Below, one piece after another: positions 16,629 through 24,689 of a DNA stretch of 41,489 nucleotides (positions are counted from its first letter, which is position 1; each line of letters starts with the position of its first letter). This DNA comes from an uncultured Gammaproteobacteria bacterium. Lineage in GTDB: Bacteria; Pseudomonadota; Gammaproteobacteria; Arenicellales; CALHMG01. The stretch spans positions 1 through 41,489 of the forward strand of contig CALHMG010000173.1 of NCBI GenBank assembly GCA_938034705.1. Reading direction: 5' to 3'. The notes beneath the pieces were generated by a model that saw only the letters and a list, made by a program, of their open reading frames with translations, searched no databases and had not been told where the DNA came from. The translations under genes were made by a program, and so were the position numbers.

Positions 16629-17705
16629 TTGATTGTTAATCACGAATCCCTCGAAGTCACGATTGCGGCGCTGCTGCGCAAGGCAGGAAGTGAAGCGCAG
16701 GAAGCAACACAAGTTTCTCATCACCTCGTTGAAGCGAATCTTCTCGGCCATGATAGCCACGGCGTTGGTATGATCCCGAGATACATCGATAACCTCATGA
16801 ATGAAACACTGGTGGCGAACACTCCGGTGAGTATTGAACGTAACGATGGCGCCTTTGTCATCGCCAACGGGCAAAGAGGTTACGGTCAGCGCGTTGCCGC
16901 TGAAGCTATGGATGTCGCGATCGAAGCGTGCCGCAAGAACGGTCTCACTCTGCTCGCGCTTCGCAACGCACACCACATTGGACGGGTGGGATCGTACGGA
17001 CAGCAGGCGCTGGACGCGGGGCTGGTTTCACTGCATTTTGTAAACGTTACCGATCACGGCACCACGGTCGCACCCTTCGGCGGCAGTGATGGTCGATACG
17101 TCACTAATCCGATCTGCATGAGCATGCCGGGTACCGACAGTCAGCCACCCCTGCTGCTGGACATGGCAACCAGCACCGTTGCACACGGCAAAGTTCGGGT
17201 TGCCTACAACGAAGGTCGCAAAGTCAAAGACGGATTGCTGATCGATTCCCAGGGCCAGCCCACCAACGATCCGGGCGTCATCTTTAATGAACCCGTCGGT
17301 GCGCTCACGCCAATGGGAGCGCACAAGGGATACGGTCTTGCGACTTTCTGTGAGTTGCTGGCGGGTGCCTTGACCGGTCACGGCACAATCCAGCCGGGCA
17401 ACGAACGTCGTGGCGGCATCGTCAACAACATGCTCGCGGTGCTCATTGATCCCGACAGGCTGGTTGAACGCGCCTGGCTTGAACGCGAGATCGAGGAGAC
17501 GGTTAAGTATTTCAAAGGTTCGCCTGCAGCGGATCCGGACCATCCTGTGATGGTGGCCGGAGATCCGGAACGTGCCGCGCGTGCTGACAGAACGGCGAAC
17601 GGCGTGTCGATCGACGCGACCACCTGGGGCGATATCGTCGCTGCGGGCGGCAAAATCGGCATGAGTGCCGATGAAATTGGCACGCTCATCAAGGTGCTCG
17701 ATTAG
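16629..17705 (+). CDS. Malate/L-lactate dehydrogenase (LDH2/MDH2) family oxidoreductase
   Basis: 358 residues of the LDH2 family, which uses a non-Rossmann NAD(P) fold. Visible family features are LLGHDSHGV (39-47), the NAHHIGR block with the catalytic His (115/116), the VTNPICMSMPG block, LLDMATSTVAHGKV, and PMGAHKGYGLA. Known members oxidise L-lactate, malate, ureidoglycolate, sulfolactate or related 2-hydroxy acids. It follows the EthD-like gene by 13 nt. The start is the TTG at 16629, with AGGAG (16617-16621) 7 nt upstream, and no in-frame ATG near the N-terminus. Together with the divergent ADH/CoA-transferase arm it suggests metabolism of a hydroxy acid; the substrate is unknown. Confidence 0.87.
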   Translation: MIVNHESLEVTIAALLRKAGSEAQEATQVSHHLVEANLLGHDSHGVGMIPRYIDNLMNETLVANTPVSIERNDGAFVIANGQRGYGQRVAAEAMDVAIEACRKNGLTLLALRNAHHIGRVGSYGQQALDAGLVSLHFVNVTDHGTTVAPFGGSDGRYVTNPICMSMPGTDSQPPLLLDMATSTVAHGKVRVAYNEGRKVKDGLLIDSQGQPTNDPGVIFNEPVGALTPMGAHKGYGLATFCELLAGALTGHGTIQPGNERRGGIVNNMLAVLIDPDRLVERAWLEREIEETVKYFKGSPAADPDHPVMVAGDPERAARADRTANGVSIDATTWGDIVAAGGKIGMSADEIGTLIKVLD

Positions 17706-18174
17706 TCAGCGCCTGCGCAACGGGACGCACTGAAAACCATCGACGAAGGTGCAAACAGGGTAGGTGTCATGCCCGAAGCTAGCCCGAAATCCGTATTAAA
17801 CCTCGGGGAACCCGACTAAACGTTCCGCCGACGCTGTTCGAGACACAGCGTTGCGGCGGTCGCACCTGACACGGGCCGTCGCACACCGCGACGGCTCAAT
17901 CGGCTTGCATTTACTATGTTTTACAAGGGTTTTAGCGCTGATGGCGCTACCATCCTCTCGCACGCGCTGGTGGTGACGAGAGTGCGCTGTTCGGAACAAC
18001 GTCTGTCATTTGGTGCGCATCGCAGTTGCGCCCCGGTCGTCCGAACCGCTCGCAACACCGGGCAGAGTAGACCCTGCCGACAGGCGCACAGTACACTTGA
18101 TACAACACTTCGAGATGTGGCGACACTTCACAAAATAACCCAACGTCGCTACTTGATCATCGAGGGAGGGACAT
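17706..18174. other. Structured intergenic region with several hairpins
   Basis: 469 nt with no credible gene. A bulged hairpin, CCGCCG+ACGCTGT (17825-17837) with ACAGCGT+TGCGGCGG (17845-17859), is followed by a perfect 8-bp stem GCCGTCGC/GCGACGGC (17875-17882, 17888-17895), a 6-bp stem TAGCGC/GCGCTA (17933-17938, 17944-17949) and CTCTCG/CGAGAG (17955-17960, 17977-17982). None has a following T-run. They may terminate the LDH2 transcript by another route or form the leader of the OmpA-family gene, whose Shine-Dalgarno (GGAGGG) lies just before 18175. Confidence 0.5.
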
Positions 18175-20292
18175 ATGGCTGAAGGTACACAACGTAAAAG
18201 CAGCTGGTGGATTTGGTTGCTGCTGCTGGCATTGCTGGCATTGATTCTCTGGTGTGTCCTTGGGCACAGACAACCGATCCAGGGCAAAGTGGCAGCTTGC
18301 GTACTGCCCACCATGCAATCCTACGGCATTGCAGAATCGTCCTACCGCGTTGACGGCCGCGATGTCTTCCTCGAAGGCGACATCAAGGACACGATTGACC
18401 GCGAAGGCCTGGTCAGTTCCCTGGAGGACCAGGACTGCACCGCGCGCGTGACCGATCGCTTTAACGTCATCTCGCTGCTGCCCGCCTCTATGCAGCTCGA
18501 CCGTATCGGTGAGAAGGTGACATTGACCGGCAACATGCCGAATCAGGAAGCCGTGGATATCGTCGCCAATTCGGCGATTGAGAATTTCGGTTCCGACATG
18601 GTCGATAACCAGATGAAGGTCGTCGCAAACACCACTGATCCGGTGTGGCTGAACGGAATCGACGGTTATATCGATCAGATCAAGATTGCTGACCCTGCCG
18701 GCATCGACGCGACCGACGAGCGAGTGCTGCTCTCGGGTGTTGTTCGAAGCGAGGCAGACAAAACATCGCTCGGCGAGAAAGCTAATGCAGCTTTCCTCAA
18801 TGCGGTGCCCGTCACCAACAACATAGAAGTCAGGGGTCCGACCAATTCTTCCCAGATAACCTACCGCGTCGCTGACGGTGACAAGGTAACGCTGACCGGC
18901 GTGCTGGCTGATCAGGAAGCTGTCGACACCGCCGTTGGAGCCGCTAACGATGTGTACGGCGCGGCCAACGTCACCAACCAGCTTCAGATCAGTGAAGAGG
19001 CGATGCCTGCCAGCTGGCTGTCCGGACTTTCCGGCGCGCTGCCGGGTCTCACCGGCGCAAGCGGCGCTGCACTGATGGCGAGTAACGATGGCGTCATCCT
19101 CGAGGGTCTCGTCGACGCTCAGGACAAGCGCACGAGTATCGAAGACGCTGCCAAGGCTGCTTTCGGAGCAGATGTTTCGATCGACAACCGAATCACGGTC
19201 GAGGTGCCGCGTACGACTTCCAACATCGTGATGGACATGCCGAACGGTGCCGGGGGCAAAATCACACTGACCGGCGACATGCCTGATCAATCGGCACTCG
19301 GCGATGCTGCCAGTGCAGCGGGCATGCTGTTTGGCGATGACAACATCGTCAACAACATGACTGCGACAGACACCGTGCTGTCTCCGGCCTGGATGACAGG
19401 ACTCGGTGGCGTAGTGAAGTCTTACGGTGACGCAGACAACGGCCGCATCACGGCTAACGACGCCGGCATCATCCTCGAGGGTCTGGTTGATACGCAGGAC
19501 AAGCGCAGCGCGATTGGCGCGGCTGCGGCTTCTACCGGTCTGCCTGTCGACAACCGAATCGAAGTTCGGGCCAGGGGCGATGGCAACGTTGCCTACGTCT
19601 GGGATGGCAGCCGCATCAAGCTGAGCGGAGAACTCGCGAGTCAGGATGAAGTTGATGCCGCTGTGGCCGGTGCCGCAGGAGTCGTTGGCGCGTCCAACGT
19701 CGATTCGACACTGACCGTCGGTGATCGCATCGATGACTCAGTCTGGCTGCCGGGTGTCATCGGCATGCTGGGTGATCTCAACGGCATGGAAGAGGCCGCA
19801 ATCAGAGCGAGCAACTCGGGCGTGGTCATCGAAGGTCTGCTTGAGTACGAAGCTGCTGGCAACAAATCAACGATCGGCGGCAAGGCCCAGAGCTCAATCG
19901 ACGGCGGCGTCGGCATCGACAACCGCATTCGGGTGAAGGCTCAGGAAATTGCCCAGATCGATCTGCGCGGTGTGCAGTTTGAAACCAACAGCGATCGCCT
20001 GACGACCGAGAGTCTGGTGATCCTTGACCGAGCTGTCGAAGTTCTGGCGCGGTACCCGAACGTTCGGGTTGAAGTATCGGGCCATACGGACTCGCGCGGA
20101 GACGATGCCTACAACCAGAATCTCAGCGCGCTTCGGGCAACTTCGGTGGTCAACTATCTGGTAAGCAACGGGATTGCGGGCGATCGCCTGGAGCCACGTG
20201 GTTACGGAGAGAATCGACCCATCGCCGACAACGACACTGCAGAGGGTCTGCAGATGAACCGTCGGATCGAGTTCGAAATACTGAGCCAGTAA
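18175..20292 (+). CDS. OmpA-family peptidoglycan-binding protein with four BON-like repeat units
   Basis: 705 residues. An N-terminal hydrophobic helix (about 11-29, tryptophan-rich start, no clear cleavage site) anchors it in the membrane. The middle (about 106-590) is four units of about 120 residues. Each holds a KVTLTG/KITLTG/RIKLSG strand, a W-L/M-x-G-x-x-G motif (W158, W281, W406, W524) and an xILEGLVD-type strand with DNRIxV at the end, like pairs of BON half-domains. The C-terminal OmpA domain (about 595-703) shows GVQFETNSDRLT, VSGHTDSRGDDAYNQNLS and MNRRIEFEI, the diaminopimelate-binding fold. The BON-plus-OmpA layout recalls mycobacterial ArfA/OmpATb. It probably ties the inner membrane to peptidoglycan. 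First gene of the envelope cluster that includes the coiled-coil/HhH protein. Confidence 0.85.
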   Translation: MAEGTQRKSSWWIWLLLLALLALILWCVLGHRQPIQGKVAACVLPTMQSYGIAESSYRVDGRDVFLEGDIKDTIDREGLVSSLEDQDCTARVTDRFNVISLLPASMQLDRIGEKVTLTGNMPNQEAVDIVANSAIENFGSDMVDNQMKVVANTTDPVWLNGIDGYIDQIKIADPAGIDATDERVLLSGVVRSEADKTSLGEKANAAFLNAVPVTNNIEVRGPTNSSQITYRVADGDKVTLTGVLADQEAVDTAVGAANDVYGAANVTNQLQISEEAMPASWLSGLSGALPGLTGASGAALMASNDGVILEGLVDAQDKRTSIEDAAKAAFGADVSIDNRITVEVPRTTSNIVMDMPNGAGGKITLTGDMPDQSALGDAASAAGMLFGDDNIVNNMTATDTVLSPAWMTGLGGVVKSYGDADNGRITANDAGIILEGLVDTQDKRSAIGAAAASTGLPVDNRIEVRARGDGNVAYVWDGSRIKLSGELASQDEVDAAVAGAAGVVGASNVDSTLTVGDRIDDSVWLPGVIGMLGDLNGMEEAAIRASNSGVVIEGLLEYEAAGNKSTIGGKAQSSIDGGVGIDNRIRVKAQEIAQIDLRGVQFETNSDRLTTESLVILDRAVEVLARYPNVRVEVSGHTDSRGDDAYNQNLSALRATSVVNYLVSNGIAGDRLEPRGYGENRPIADNDTAEGLQMNRRIEFEILSQ

Positions 20293-20308
20293 TACTGGTC
20301 TGATTTAG

Positions 20309-20333
20309 CCGGGGGCACAGCTTGTGTCCCCGG
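20309..20333. terminator. Terminator-like hairpin after the OmpA-family gene
   Basis: An 11-bp stem, CCGGGGGCACA (20309-20319) with TGTGTCCCCGG (20323-20333), one G-T wobble and a 3-nt loop, begins 17 nt after the stop codon. There is no T-run behind it, so it would be a weak intrinsic terminator, an attenuator or an mRNA-end stabiliser. Confidence 0.5.
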
Positions 20334-20845
20334 TAGCTGAAGCCTCCTGACCACGGTCAATCGGCAACGCGGTGTCAGTATCGACACCGACAATTGATAC
20401 CGGAGTGGAGGCTCCAGCAGCCAAGTAGTTCCAGCGGTAATTAGTACTTTGTCGGGTTTGCGGCTTGTCAGTTTTCCCCGCAGTGGAAGCGTTCATCCAG
20501 ACACTCAATAACTAACTGGACGACCGAATCGACAACCCCGACAGCAACGTGCGCTGAATTTTCCTTTTCGATGTGAACCGGTGGCGACCTTGTCACTGCA
20601 GCTTCAACACCGAAAATTCGGCCAACACATAATCAGAATCTTCTGGTGAGACGAGTTTCAGTGGATGTCAGCAACAGCGAAGACGCACAAACGGGTTTTA
20701 ACCTGCGCCGTCTTTCGAAGTTGATTTCCGGGTCGCCTGGGTATCGTCTGACGGGGAATCCCGTCGTCAACCTGTCTGACCCTTGCCTGCCAGAATTGCT
20801 CCCCGACGTCGTGACTCGTGGGAGATGTTTGAGGAGAAATTACGC
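20334..20845. other. Long leader region before the coiled-coil gene, no gene recognised
   Basis: About 510 nt without a supportable gene. A perfect 6-bp hairpin GACGGG-GAAT-CCCGTC (20750-20765) sits about 80 nt before the start of the coiled-coil gene and may be in its 5' leader. A 67-codon frame from GTG 20646 ends in an ATGA overlap with that gene, but its composition gives no support. Confidence 0.35.
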
Positions 20846-23842
20846 ATGAGTTACCTGATTGGCCAAATGTTGCTATGCCTTCTGCTGGCGGCGCTTCTGG
20901 GATTTTTGATCGGCTGGCTGTTGAAAGCCCTGTTTGGTGGCGGGAACAAGCGTCGCATTGAAGAGCTCGAAGGCGAGCTGTCACTGCGATCAAACGAATT
21001 GCGTGATTCTGAGAGTCGGTTCGCAACCATGGAAAGTCAGGTGGCTGACCAACGCAACCAGTTCGACGCCGAGCGAGCACAGTTTCGCTCACGTATTGGT
21101 GAGCTGGAGCCGTGGCAGGCGCGGGCAACCAAGGCTGAAGGACAGATTGGCCGGCTCGAATCTGATTCCAAGACCCTGCGCTCGCGCGTCCAGGTGCTGG
21201 AGCCCCTGGAGAGCAAGCTCAAGGGTGAGCGGGATGCCAGGCGCACGGCCGACAAGGAAATCACGGCGCTTCGCGCCAGGGTGACAAGCCTTGAACCACT
21301 CAGTGCAAAACTCAACGCAGCCGAAGTTGCCAGACGCAGCGCGGATGACGAACTGCGTCGCCTGCGTGCGCGAATTACCGCCCTGGAGCCGCTGCAGGGG
21401 CAGCTGAGCCAGGCTCAGAGCGCCCAGAAGACGGCAGAAAGTGAACTTACGACCTGGAAATCCAGAGTGACCACGGCAGAAGCATCGCGCAAGACTGCTG
21501 AATCAGAAGTATCAACGCTACGCACTCGTGTGACTTCACTTGAGCCGCTGCGCAAGCAGGTGGACGACGCCAACTCGGCACGCAAAAAGCTTGAAGCGGA
21601 ACTCGCCGAGCAAAAGTCGCGGCTTGCCGAACTGGATCGACTGCGCGCGGAGATCCGCGAGCGAAACACAACTATCGAACGTCTGGAATCACAGCTGCGA
21701 ACGCAGCTCAAGGACAAGGACGCCGAGATTGCCAGGCTGGGTGACCGGGTACGGGTCCTGACTCCCTTTGAAGCGAAGCTCAAGCAGCAGGAAGCCGAAG
21801 TGCTGCGCTTTCGCACCGAGGTTGAGAAGTCCAAGTCCGGTAACGACGAGGCCGTTTCCAAACTGAACGCCCGAATTCGTGAGCTGGAGCCACTCAGTGC
21901 ACGACTGAAGGAACGCGAGGCCGAGGTCTCACGATTTCAGACGCAGCTGAAGGCGCGTGAGGACGAGCTTGTTCGATTCCGCACCCAGAGTCAGCAGGCT
22001 GAAGGTGAAACCAAGCAGATGCAGCTTCAGATTACCCAGCTCAAGGGTAAGGATGACGAAGTCAAAAGACTGCAGGGTCAGATCAGCGAACTGCAGGCTG
22101 CGCAACGCGCAGCTGCAGGCAAAGACGAAGAAATTCGCAAGCTCAACGCACGCATCAGCGAGCTTGAGGCGGCCAACAAGGCTGCCGCTGCCAAGGATGA
22201 CGAAATCAGACGTCTTCAGGGGCAGATCGGTCAGCTCGAAAGTGCCAACAAGGCCGCTGCTGGTAAAGATGACGAAATCAAGCGTCTTCAGGGACAGATC
22301 GGTCAGCTCGAAAGTGCGAACAAGGCTGCCGGCGCCAAAGACGGCGAGATCAAGACGCTGACGCTTCGGGTTCGCGAACTGGAAGAGGCGAACCGGGTTG
22401 GTCTGCGTGAAAAGGATGCGGAGATCGTGCGTCTGAAGCAGGCGATCGATACCGCCGGCAAGGACAGCGCCGAGCTGAACGCTCTGCAGATCCGTGTGAG
22501 AGAGATGGAATCGGCCAGCACGTCGGGACTGCGCGAGCGCGATACCCTGATTGCGCAGCTTCGCGGCCAGATCGAAGATCTGAACGGTAAATTCGCCGGG
22601 GCCCGCGATGAAGCTGCCGACGCCGTAAGGCAGATCGAAGAGGCGAAAAAGTCCTCCGCAGCAGTGACCGAGGGAATGCGCAAGAAGGATGATGAGATTC
22701 GTTCTCTGACGCTGCGCTATCGTGAGCTTGAGGCGAGCAACCGCAACGTGTCGCGTGAACACGAAACCGAAATCGCACGCTTGCGTCGCGAGCTTGAGGG
22801 GCTCGGTGCACGTGAAGAAGAAATCAGAACCCTGCAGGCACGACTGAAGGAGGCGGAGGCAGCCGCTGCCGCTATCGCTGATCGCGACCGTGAGATTCTG
22901 CAACTCAAGGAAAGGCTCAACTTGATTCCGCGCAAAGATGCCGAGATCAACGAGCTGAAGGTCTCGCTGCGCGAAGCCGGGCGCAAGGATGGCGAACTGA
23001 AGAAGCTGTCTTCACGCATCGCCGTGCTGGAACGTCTGGAAGATCAGGTTAAGCAGCGTGACGCAACGATATCGGATCTGCGTCGCCGTCTGACCGAAGG
23101 TCCAACAGCGTCGCAGCTGGGCAGGCTGGAACGGTCTGTCGAAGCACGAGATAAGACGATCGAAGATCTTCGCCTGCGTATTCGCAACACGCCGAAGCCG
23201 AAGAAGGTCAACACCGGTCGATACGAGTCTCAGATCGCTTCGCGCGACAAGACCATCGTGGATCTGCGGTCCCGACTGGGCCAGGCCCCCAAGGTCTCGG
23301 AAGTCACAAGGTTGCGCAGTCGTGTCGCGACGCTTGAGTCGCTCAATGCACGTATCCGCGAACGCGATGCAACCATTGCTGATCTCCGTCGCCAGCTTCG
23401 TGCGAAGCCCAAGGCCGTCGCGAAGAAAGTTACCAGGAAGAAGGTCACGCGCAAAAAGGTCACGCGTAAGAAGGTGGCACGCAAAAAGGTTGCGGTGCGC
23501 AAAACAGCGGCCAAACGCGTTACCCGTAAAGCAGCGCCGAAGCCCAAGGCTGGTGCGCTGTTCGCGGCACCTCGCGGCAAGAAGGACAACCTCAAGCGGA
23601 TCAAGGGTGTTGGACCGGTGCTTGAGCGAACGCTCAACAAGCTCGGCATCACCACGTTTCGCCAGGTTGCAAACTTCAGCGCCGCCGACATCAAACGTGT
23701 CGATGACGCGTTGAAGTTTCATGGCCGAATCGGCCGTGACAAGTGGCTTGCGCAGGCCAAGGTGCTTGCAGCGGGCGGCGAAACAGAATTCAGCAAGCGC
23801 GTCGACAAGGGTCAGGTTGACTCCTCGAAGCGCAACGGCTGA
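20846..23842 (+). CDS. Membrane-anchored giant coiled-coil protein with basic tract and C-terminal helix-hairpin-helix domain
   Basis: 998 residues. One transmembrane helix (about 4-30, LLCLLLAALLGFLIGWLLKAL) is followed by about 780 residues of heptad-rich coiled coil with recurring L-E-P-L hinge motifs, five 24-residue repeats (KDDEIRRLQGQIGQLES type, about 402-521), and then K/R-D-x-T-I-x-D-L-R units. A lysine/arginine tract (about 855-900, KKVTR repeats, histone H1-like) precedes an HhH domain (about 914-977, LKRIKGVGPVLERTLNKLGI). HhH domains and the basic tract commonly bind DNA, so the protein could link the nucleoid to the inner membrane; this is inference. Start ATG 20846 is chosen over the earlier ATG at 20783 because GAGGAG (20831-20836) precedes it and the hydrophobic helix then begins at once. 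Not a recognised named protein. Confidence 0.82.
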   Translation: MSYLIGQMLLCLLLAALLGFLIGWLLKALFGGGNKRRIEELEGELSLRSNELRDSESRFATMESQVADQRNQFDAERAQFRSRIGELEPWQARATKAEGQIGRLESDSKTLRSRVQVLEPLESKLKGERDARRTADKEITALRARVTSLEPLSAKLNAAEVARRSADDELRRLRARITALEPLQGQLSQAQSAQKTAESELTTWKSRVTTAEASRKTAESEVSTLRTRVTSLEPLRKQVDDANSARKKLEAELAEQKSRLAELDRLRAEIRERNTTIERLESQLRTQLKDKDAEIARLGDRVRVLTPFEAKLKQQEAEVLRFRTEVEKSKSGNDEAVSKLNARIRELEPLSARLKEREAEVSRFQTQLKAREDELVRFRTQSQQAEGETKQMQLQITQLKGKDDEVKRLQGQISELQAAQRAAAGKDEEIRKLNARISELEAANKAAAAKDDEIRRLQGQIGQLESANKAAAGKDDEIKRLQGQIGQLESANKAAGAKDGEIKTLTLRVRELEEANRVGLREKDAEIVRLKQAIDTAGKDSAELNALQIRVREMESASTSGLRERDTLIAQLRGQIEDLNGKFAGARDEAADAVRQIEEAKKSSAAVTEGMRKKDDEIRSLTLRYRELEASNRNVSREHETEIARLRRELEGLGAREEEIRTLQARLKEAEAAAAAIADRDREILQLKERLNLIPRKDAEINELKVSLREAGRKDGELKKLSSRIAVLERLEDQVKQRDATISDLRRRLTEGPTASQLGRLERSVEARDKTIEDLRLRIRNTPKPKKVNTGRYESQIASRDKTIVDLRSRLGQAPKVSEVTRLRSRVATLESLNARIRERDATIADLRRQLRAKPKAVAKKVTRKKVTRKKVTRKKVARKKVAVRKTAAKRVTRKAAPKPKAGALFAAPRGKKDNLKRIKGVGPVLERTLNKLGITTFRQVANFSAADIKRVDDALKFHGRIGRDKWLAQAKVLAAGGETEFSKRVDKGQVDSSKRNG
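22049..22408 (+). repeat. Five in-frame 72-bp tandem repeats
   Basis: Units start at 22049, 22121, 22193, 22265 and 22337, exactly 72 bp (24 codons) apart, each beginning with an AAR-GAY codon pair (Lys-Asp). The third and fourth units are almost identical at DNA level. They encode the K-D-x-E-I...L...AN-K-A-A coiled-coil blocks, so the rod length may vary between strains by unequal exchange. Confidence 0.85.
23423..23497 (+). repeat. 15-bp repeats encoding KKVTR/KKVAR basic tract
   Basis: Five consecutive 15-bp units encode K-K-V-T-R (three times), K-K-V-A-R and K-K-V-A-V. The tract is strongly basic, like bacterial histone H1-type tails, and sits between the coiled coil and the HhH domain. 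Confidence 0.75.
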
Positions 23843-23852
23843 ACCAGGACGC

Positions 23853-23898
23853 TCCGGTCAGATTTTCGAAGCAGATCAATGCCCGATATCTGACCGGA
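23853..23898. repeat. 11-bp perfect inverted repeat after the coiled-coil gene
   Basis: TCCGGTCAGAT (23853-23863) and ATCTGACCGGA (23888-23898) flank a 24-nt loop, starting 11 nt past the stop codon. No T-run follows. It could be a transcript-end hairpin or a protein-binding dyad for the downstream small gene. Confidence 0.55.
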
Positions 23899-24051
23899 TT
23901 CCACCCAGCAGAGTCTGAAGAATCTGTTGGTTACAGTTGTCAGCCAGGCGTGATCGCCGGTCCGACCAGCATCACGTGAGGCGTTACCAATCAGGACTAG
24001 ACTGCTTAATCTAATACTAGTGAGCAGACTGGACTGGAGGAGGTCTAAGCA

Positions 24052-24561
24052 ATGCCAAGCCCAGATAACATGGATGAACTCATCGCGACGGTTGCCCGCA
24101 GGGCAAACATTTCGCATCAATCAGCAACGCAGGCGGTCGACACCGTTTTAACCGCGGTCAAGGACAAGCTGCCCGACAATATGGCGAAGAGTCTTGTTCG
24201 CGTCATGGCGGGAGAAGACGCCTTTAACCCGGCAGATGCGCGACCGGCAAAGCCACGAGCATCGACCTCGTCGACAGCATCTGCCAGTGCCGGCGGGGCT
24301 GGCAACGGTAGCGGTTCCGCTTCGGCGGGAGTCGCCAGTTCTGCGGGAGCTGCCAAGGACAAAGTCGAGGAGAAATTTTCAGATGTGTCCGACAAGGTTG
24401 GCGAGACGGTATCCGAGGTTTCTGACACGGTGAAAGAAGTCGGCGGCAAGGCGTTCGAGGAAGTTGGACGCGTTGGCTCGAAGGCTTTCGATGAGCTGGG
24501 TACCACCGCCAACAGGCTGAGTCGGTGGGCCAAGGACTTTATCGACAAGCAGAAGAAATAG
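24052..24561 (+). CDS. Small DUF2267-like protein with amphipathic helical tail
   Basis: 169 residues in three parts. The N-terminal 50 residues (DELIATVARRANISHQSATQ, AVDTVLTAVKDKLPDNMAKS, LVRVMAGED) form a short helical domain that resembles DUF2267. A Ser/Ala/Gly-rich linker (about 65-103) follows, then repeated 11-residue-like amphipathic helices (DKVEEKFSDVSDKVGETVSEV and on) reminiscent of LEA or apolipoprotein-type segments ending in RLSRWAKDFIDKQKK. There is no signal peptide. GGAGGAGGT (24036-24044) is a strong ribosome site 7 nt before the ATG. It is probably co-expressed with the coiled-coil gene and may bind membranes or nucleoid; function unknown. A strong terminator closes the cluster. 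Confidence 0.75.
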   Translation: MPSPDNMDELIATVARRANISHQSATQAVDTVLTAVKDKLPDNMAKSLVRVMAGEDAFNPADARPAKPRASTSSTASASAGGAGNGSGSASAGVASSAGAAKDKVEEKFSDVSDKVGETVSEVSDTVKEVGGKAFEEVGRVGSKAFDELGTTANRLSRWAKDFIDKQKK

Positions 24562-24576
24562 TCAGCAGAAAAACCT

Positions 24577-24594
24577 GTTTTGAAATTTCAAAAC
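24577..24594. repeat. Perfect 18-bp palindrome before the terminator
   Basis: GTTTTGAAATTTCAAAAC is fully self-complementary and lies between the stop codon at 24561 and the terminator stem at 24596. As RNA it has no loop, so a DNA operator is more likely than a hairpin; its role is unknown. Confidence 0.6.
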
Positions 24595-24595
24595 G

Positions 24596-24629
24596 AAACG
24601 CAAAAGCCTCACGGCTTTTGCGTTTTTTT
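24596..24629 (+). terminator. Strong intrinsic terminator
   Basis: A perfect 13-bp stem (AAACGCAAAAGCC at 24596-24608 with GGCTTTTGCGTTT at 24613-24625), TCAC loop, and a T-run to 24629. It ends the envelope/nucleoid cluster and separates it from the acyl-CoA operon. Confidence 0.93.
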
Positions 24630-24689
24630 GTTGCCGCATGTGGTGGGTTAGACTGGCTCGACACTTAAGCTTCCAGCCAGCGTGAATCA

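Noticed and set aside
17916-18182. 88-codon frame upstream of the OmpA-family gene
   Set aside because: It runs through the hairpin region and into the OmpA gene in another frame; Arg/Cys/His-rich chance composition.
18157-19290. 377-codon minus-strand frame antisense to the BON repeats
   Set aside because: A shadow produced by the repeat codon pattern of the real gene; no family resemblance.
20646-20849. 67-codon frame whose stop overlaps the coiled-coil start as ATGA
   Set aside because: GTG start without a ribosome site and no recognisable features; the overlap is most likely chance.
21929-22903. 324-codon minus-strand frame antisense to the coiled coil
   Set aside because: Shadow of the repetitive coiled-coil coding sequence.
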